The notes beneath the pieces were generated by a model that did not search any database, had not been told where the DNA came from, and saw only the letters and a list, made by a program, of their open reading frames with translations. Below, piece after piece: positions 61,674-64,000 of a DNA stretch of 64,000 nucleotides (position 1 is its first letter; each line of letters opens with the position of its first letter). The position numbers were made by a program, and so were the translations under genes. The stretch comes from Gammaproteobacteria bacterium. Its GTDB lineage: Bacteria > Pseudomonadota > Gammaproteobacteria > Eutrophobiales > Eutrophobiaceae. The stretch lies in assembly GCA_026710545.1 (NCBI GenBank), contig JAPOQU010000061.1:20475-84474 (forward strand), written 5' to 3'.

Positions 61674-62948
61674 ATGAATCTCCCTGCAAGGCTGGACGGC
61701 CGCACCAGGCCGCAGTTGCCTCCTACCCATTACCTGGATAACCGTATTTATACCGATCCTGACGTGTTCGAAACGGAAAAGGAGTCCATTCTTGCCGGAA
61801 CCTGGCGTTTTGTCTGCCATGCTTCCGAGATTCCGGAGCCGTTCGATTATCGCCTGGTTACGGTTGCAGGTCATGAACTGGTCCTGGTCAGGGGAAAAGA
61901 CGGGGAGATCCGGGCTCTTTACAACAGTTGCGCCCATCGCGGCGCACGGGTCGTCAGAACTGCGGCGGGCAGGCTGGAACAGGGGCGTATGACCTGTTTC
62001 TACCACCTGTGGAGCTATGATGACAAGGGGCGCTGTACCGGCATCTCGCGGCCGTCAGGTTACCGTGAATCAGCAGTACGCAAGGACGCTACCGGGCTGA
62101 AACCGGTGCGCGTCGAAACGATGTTCGGCCTGGTCTTCGTATGCCTGGATGAAGCGGCGGTCTCCCTGCGTGAATTTCTCGGAGAGGCCGTCATTGAAGC
62201 CATGCGCACGCCCTTCGGCATAGCCGACCTCGAAGTATTCCACCTGCACCGCACGGAAATCAAGGCCAACTGGAAACTGTTCGTCGAAACGAACTACGAG
62301 GGATACCACGAGTTATTGCATTTATTGAACAGGACCACCGGCGTCGCCCAGCAGGAATACCAGGCGCGGCAATGGACGAACCATAAACGGGGTCACGTCA
62401 GCTTTGACCACGCCAGGATCAGTTACGGTAACCTGAACTACGAACAACGCGAAGCCAACATGATGCCGGGGATGAAGCCGAACGGGCACGTGGTCATCAA
62501 CCTTTTCCCCGACATGTTGCTGAACTGCCGTTCAACGGTTGCCCGTATTGATTCCCTGATGCCCCTGTCGCCCACGCGCACCTTGCTGGAATGCCGGGGC
62601 CTGGGCCTGGCCGGTGACACCGGTACGGTGCGCGCCATGCGCGTGCGCCACCATAACCAGGTCTGGGGTCCGACCGGCATCAACCTGGCCGAAGACATGT
62701 GGGCGGTCCAGGCACAGATGCGCAACATGGAAAACGGCAGCAGCCGTTACAGCGTTATCGCACGGGAGGAAGAGGGGCCCATGGATGATTCTTCCCTGCG
62801 GAATTTCTACGCGGAGTGGAGTCGCCTGACCGGTTGCAGGCCGCACGATCTCAACTCCGGGCGCACCGGCGATACGGGGGACGGCAACACTGGGGACGCG
62901 GCAACACGGGGGACGGATTTAAATCCGTCCCCGGATAATGCTGGATAA
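61674..62948 (+). CDS. Rieske ring-hydroxylating oxygenase, alpha subunit
   Basis: A 424-residue oxygenase subunit. The Rieske [2Fe-2S] ligands are in NSCAHRGARVV (C-x-H) and MTCFYHLWSYDD (C-x2-H). The mononuclear iron site is in NWKLFVETNYEGYHELLH (acid and two His). It should dihydroxylate or demethylate an aromatic or quaternary-amine substrate; electron donors are not nearby. The final 25 or so residues (TGDTGDGNTGDAATRG...) are encoded by dispersed repeats including the palindrome at 62909. Overlaps the beta subunit by 11 bases. Confidence 0.92.
   Translation: MNLPARLDGRTRPQLPPTHYLDNRIYTDPDVFETEKESILAGTWRFVCHASEIPEPFDYRLVTVAGHELVLVRGKDGEIRALYNSCAHRGARVVRTAAGRLEQGRMTCFYHLWSYDDKGRCTGISRPSGYRESAVRKDATGLKPVRVETMFGLVFVCLDEAAVSLREFLGEAVIEAMRTPFGIADLEVFHLHRTEIKANWKLFVETNYEGYHELLHLLNRTTGVAQQEYQARQWTNHKRGHVSFDHARISYGNLNYEQREANMMPGMKPNGHVVINLFPDMLLNCRSTVARIDSLMPLSPTRTLLECRGLGLAGDTGTVRAMRVRHHNQVWGPTGINLAEDMWAVQAQMRNMENGSSRYSVIAREEEGPMDDSSLRNFYAEWSRLTGCRPHDLNSGRTGDTGDGNTGDAATRGTDLNPSPDNAG
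62909..62932. repeat. perfect 24-bp GGGGACGGATTT palindrome inside a coding end
   Basis: GGGGACGGATTT followed directly by its complement. It is read as part of the oxygenase alpha C-terminus (GTDLNPSP) and ends 5 bases before the beta subunit ATG. Confidence 0.8.
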
Positions 62949-63438
62949 CGTGACAACGGAACCGGAGATGGCTGTGGAGATGGCTGAACAGTCAGCATTG
63001 AAGCGCCTGATACATGCTTCCGCCCGCTACCTGGACGACCATGAGTTCCATGCGTACCTGGACCTGTACCGGGAGGAGGGTGTTTATTCGATTGTGACTA
63101 AAGCGCCGGAATTGCCCGAGCCCATGATATGGATGCAGCGCTCGCGCGCTGAATTACAGGAACGTATTTCCGCCATGTCCGAGCACGAATGGGAGATTGC
63201 CGGGGTGGAACAGACCCGTATCGTTTCCGTTGATATCGTCGAGGTTAACGGCGCAACGGCGGACACGTCCAGCAGTTTTGCGCTATACCATACCGGCCAG
63301 GAAGGCCTGACCTCTTGTTACGCGGTGGGCCGGTATGACGATCGCTGGGAAAAAGCTGCAGATACCTGGAAACTGGGCAACCGCCGGGTAATGCTGAAGA
63401 CCCGGCAACTGGATATGCTCTCGCCGTTGCCCATATAA
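62938..63438 (+). CDS. ring-hydroxylating oxygenase, beta (small) subunit
   Basis: A 166-residue NTF2-like subunit: HASARYLDDHEFHAYLDLYR, then EEGVYSIVTKAPEL, RTRIVSV-like EQTRIVSVDIVEV, SSSFALYHTG, and LGNRRVMLKTRQLDML. It forms hetero-hexamers with the alpha subunit and is structural. A strong hairpin follows the stop. Confidence 0.88.
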   Translation: MLDNVTTEPEMAVEMAEQSALKRLIHASARYLDDHEFHAYLDLYREEGVYSIVTKAPELPEPMIWMQRSRAELQERISAMSEHEWEIAGVEQTRIVSVDIVEVNGATADTSSSFALYHTGQEGLTSCYAVGRYDDRWEKAADTWKLGNRRVMLKTRQLDMLSPLPI

Positions 63439-63443
63439 ACCAG

Positions 63444-63477
63444 GAGACCTCAGGGGGGATTAATCCCCGGAGGTCTC
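63444..63477 (+). terminator. strong hairpin after the oxygenase genes
   Basis: GAGACCTC pairs with GAGGTCTC, and inside it GGGGATT pairs with AATCCCC. It starts 6 bases after the stop. No T run follows, so it may stabilise the mRNA 3' end rather than terminate alone. The rest of the 194-bp gap to the next gene shows only a GGAGGA ribosome-binding site at its end. Confidence 0.5.
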
Positions 63478-63632
63478 TTAAGCCCCTGTGCAGTTCCCGG
63501 CGCTGAATTTGTTTCTTCGGGTTGCCGCCGGACGAAAAGCCTTGCATACTGCTTATAAACAGGTAATATTTAATCCAATTTGGTACCAATACTCGCAAGA
63601 ATGCAGGGCCTTAGGCCGGGGGAGGAACAACA

Positions 63633-64000
63633 ATGAAAGTCTCGTTTTCAGTCAACGGCACAGAGGTCGGCGGTGATGTGGAACCCCGTACCCTGCTGGT
63701 TGACTTTCTCCGTTACGAGCTTGGTCTGACCGGCACGCACGTGGGCTGTGACACCAGCCAGTGCGGCGCCTGCGTCGTTCACGTGGACGGCCGCTCGGTC
63801 AAGAGTTGCACCCTGCTCGCAGTACAGGCTGAGGGCGCGCAGGTCACGACTATCGAGGGACTGGCCGACGGCGATACGCTGCATCCCATGCAGGCCGCAT
63901 TTCGCGAAGAGCACGGCTTGCAGTGCGGGTTCTGCACGCCCGGCATGATCATGAGTGCGCTCGACCTGCTGCAGAACAACGCAGAGCCGACGGAAAATGA
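63633..64000 (+). CDS. CoxS-type 2Fe-2S small subunit of a molybdenum hydroxylase (3' end outside window)
   Basis: The first 122 codons of a xanthine-oxidase-family iron-sulfur subunit. It has a plant-type ferredoxin site [19 protein letters not shown], then [20 protein letters not shown], and the second cluster start [17 protein letters not shown]. It passes electrons from a molybdopterin subunit (CoxL-like, expected downstream) to FAD. The substrate could be CO, a heterocycle or an aldehyde. GGAGGA lies 7 bases before the ATG. ModABC at 19.4-21.9 kb could supply molybdate. Confidence 0.94.
   Translation, partial: MKVSFSVNGTEVGGDVEPRTLLVDFLRYELGLTGTHVGCDTSQCGACVVHVDGRSVKSCTLLAVQAEGAQVTTIEGLADGDTLHPMQAAFREEHGLQCGFCTPGMIMSALDLLQNNAEPTEN

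Overview
The window reads as a chromosomal piece of a gammaproteobacterium, probably uncultured. The evidence is conserved gene order: lon, two tRNA genes and ppiD; corB, ypjD (ccsA-like) and ffh; ubiG beside a phosphoglycolate-type phosphatase; and sdhCDAB followed by sdhE and ygfZ. Genes are densely packed, moderately GC-rich and often overlap by 1 to 14 bases. No rRNA, CRISPR array, prophage or intact IS transposase was seen.

Layout. 0-6.8 kb: lon (5' end outside the window), an orphan BrnA-like antitoxin, tRNA-Val and tRNA-Asp, a peroxiredoxin-like gene with an in-frame TGA that looks like a selenocysteine codon, ppiD, a dicarboxylate/amino-acid symporter and fabI. 7.2-22 kb: peptide and molybdate import, with an oppABC set, a yejABEF set, an extra double-ATPase gene and modABC. 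22-31 kb: small oxidoreductase, toxin-antitoxin-like and housekeeping genes (gor, a VTT protein, a nucleobase permease with an unusual C-terminal domain, corB, ypjD). 31.5-34.4 kb: ffh, dsbB, yheT. 34.4-41.9 kb: a type III restriction-modification island with a HigBA-type toxin-antitoxin pair between mod and res and an orphan antitoxin in front. 41.9-48.3 kb: the succinate dehydrogenase cluster with three accessory genes (SdhE, a DUF1674/SdhAF4-like protein, YgfX). 48.4-54 kb: AmiS/UreI channel, a squalene-synthase-like protein lacking its metal-binding Asp motifs, gph, ubiG, a cyclopropane-fatty-acid synthase homologue, GST, an RRM protein and a cold-shock protein. 54-64 kb: dUTPase, DUF192, glycerate kinase, avtA, SDR, a TRAP transporter, a Rieske ring-hydroxylating oxygenase pair and the start of a CoxS-type molybdenum hydroxylase gene.

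Two things stand out. First, the gene at 2235-2705 has TGA at the catalytic position of a peroxiredoxin-like UxxC motif, followed at the right distance by a compact hairpin that fits a bacterial SECIS element. Second, the window is peppered with a roughly 29-bp repeat built from CGCAGAT cores at 10-bp spacing. Nearly all copies occur as inward-facing pairs of constant polarity around 10-220 bp of unique, often AT-rich DNA, like the terminal inverted repeats of a miniature mobile element. One pair encloses a truncated GxxExxY (PD-(D/E)XK-like) gene. The outer ends (GCGGAT) sit 5-9 bases upstream of five start codons, and three unrelated proteins end in a DDAD tail encoded by the repeat. Several other palindromic repeat families occur between genes.

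Together the genes suggest an organism that imports peptides, C4-type and other carboxylates and molybdate, respires through complex II, and oxidises aromatic or heterocyclic substrates with Rieske and molybdenum enzymes. The substrate assignments are inference.
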